Source: a bacterium
Lineage (GTDB): Bacteria > Babelota > Babeliae > Babelales > Vermiphilaceae
Length of the DNA stretch: 34,074 nt
Direction: 5' to 3'
NCBI GenBank assembly: GCA_021777215.1
Contig: JAJYDS010000001.1
Coordinates: forward strand, 105,622 to 139,695
The first letter of the stretch is position 1. Each line of letters starts with the position of its first letter. Made by a program: the position numbers and the translations under genes. The notes beneath the pieces are model-generated. The model was not told the DNA's origin and did not search any database. It worked only from the letters and a program-made list of their open reading frames with translations. Positions 33,955-34,074 of the stretch are shown in pieces.

Positions 33955-34074
33955 GAGCGAAGCGAAAATCTCGGGAGCTTGCTCCCGTGCTGGATAGCTT
34001 TATAATGAGCGTGAGCTCATTATAAGGAAAGAACAGCACGTGGAACTGACGAGAAATTCGCATCATGTGTTCCG
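33955..34074 (+). other. nested inverted repeats, candidate structured RNA or palindromic element (cut by window end)
   Basis: The + strand folds as follows. An outer helix pairs 33962-33966 with 34057-34061, then 33969-33973 with 34050-34054, with a symmetrical AA/AA internal loop. Inside are a hairpin 33973-33986 (GGGAG CTTG CTCCC) and a stem of 33987-33992 with 34034-34039. That stem carries an 11-base-pair hairpin (34000-34010 with 34015-34025) closed by a GTGA tetraloop. GGAAC (34042-34046) and GTTCC (34069-34073) could add a pseudoknot. No gene is present in this 250-nt stretch. The GNRA loop exists only on the + strand. Confidence 0.45.

Noticed and set aside
34047-34057. Hammerhead ribozyme core (CTGACGA followed by GAAA)
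   Set aside because: The two core elements are directly adjacent, so stem II would have no length; the match is coincidental.
33955-34074. Group I intron core
   Set aside because: A pseudoknot can be drawn, but the conserved P7 sequence and a P8 hairpin are not seen within the window.

Overview
The window opens on a complete-looking bacterial spc/alpha ribosomal protein operon and then runs into accessory DNA full of exported proteins with no recognisable family. The most likely source is an intracellular bacterium of the candidate phylum Dependentiae (TM6). This is an inference from three things: many unrelated signal peptides that end in a Gly/Ala-Met pair, a large share of secreted proteins of unknown family, and a mobile-style toxin/immunity cluster. 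No rRNA gene is present to confirm it.

Region 1 (1-9783, + strand) is one long operon: rplX (5' cut by the window edge), rplE, rpsN, rpsH, rplF, rplR, rpsE, rplO, secY, adk, map, infA, rpmJ, rpsM, rpsK, rpsD, rpoA, rplQ. It ends in a strong hairpin terminator. rpmD (L30) is missing between rpsE and rplO. The genes are tightly spaced, with ATGA/GTGA overlaps at secY-adk and adk-map. Together they supply ribosomal proteins, the RNA polymerase alpha subunit, the Sec translocon channel, initiation factor 1, methionine removal and adenylate balance.

Region 2 (9827-26346) mixes housekeeping and exported proteins. It holds a large exported protein with a possible clan CD cysteine-peptidase His/Cys pair, a small coiled-coil protein with a C-terminal membrane anchor, SbcC (on the minus strand), a phosphohexomutase, endonuclease IV split by a one-base shift in a T9 run, GAPDH, a tRNA with CAT anticodon (probably tRNA-Ile2), a zinc-ribbon coiled-coil protein, RNase HI, a SpoIID/LytB-type peptidoglycan enzyme, two related secreted proteins and a YdjM-like membrane protein.

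Region 3 (26362-33824, minus strand) is a co-directional cluster. In transcription order it has two exported proteins (the second probably frameshifted), an AAA+ ATPase that carries a signal peptide, a Gln/His-rich coiled-coil protein, a 1090-residue exported polymorphic toxin with a C-terminal nuclease-like toxin domain, and a 131-residue cytoplasmic immunity protein 6 nt behind it. I read this as an export and competition system. The pairing of a secreted AAA+ ATPase with a toxin/immunity unit is the best candidate for an undescribed system here.

Region 4 (33825-34074) has no gene. It contains nested inverted repeats that fold on the + strand into a multibranched structure with a GNRA tetraloop, and it is cut by the window end. 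Three separate places in the window look like one-base frameshifts, at least two of them near homopolymer runs. This suggests sequencing indels, decay or transcriptional slippage.
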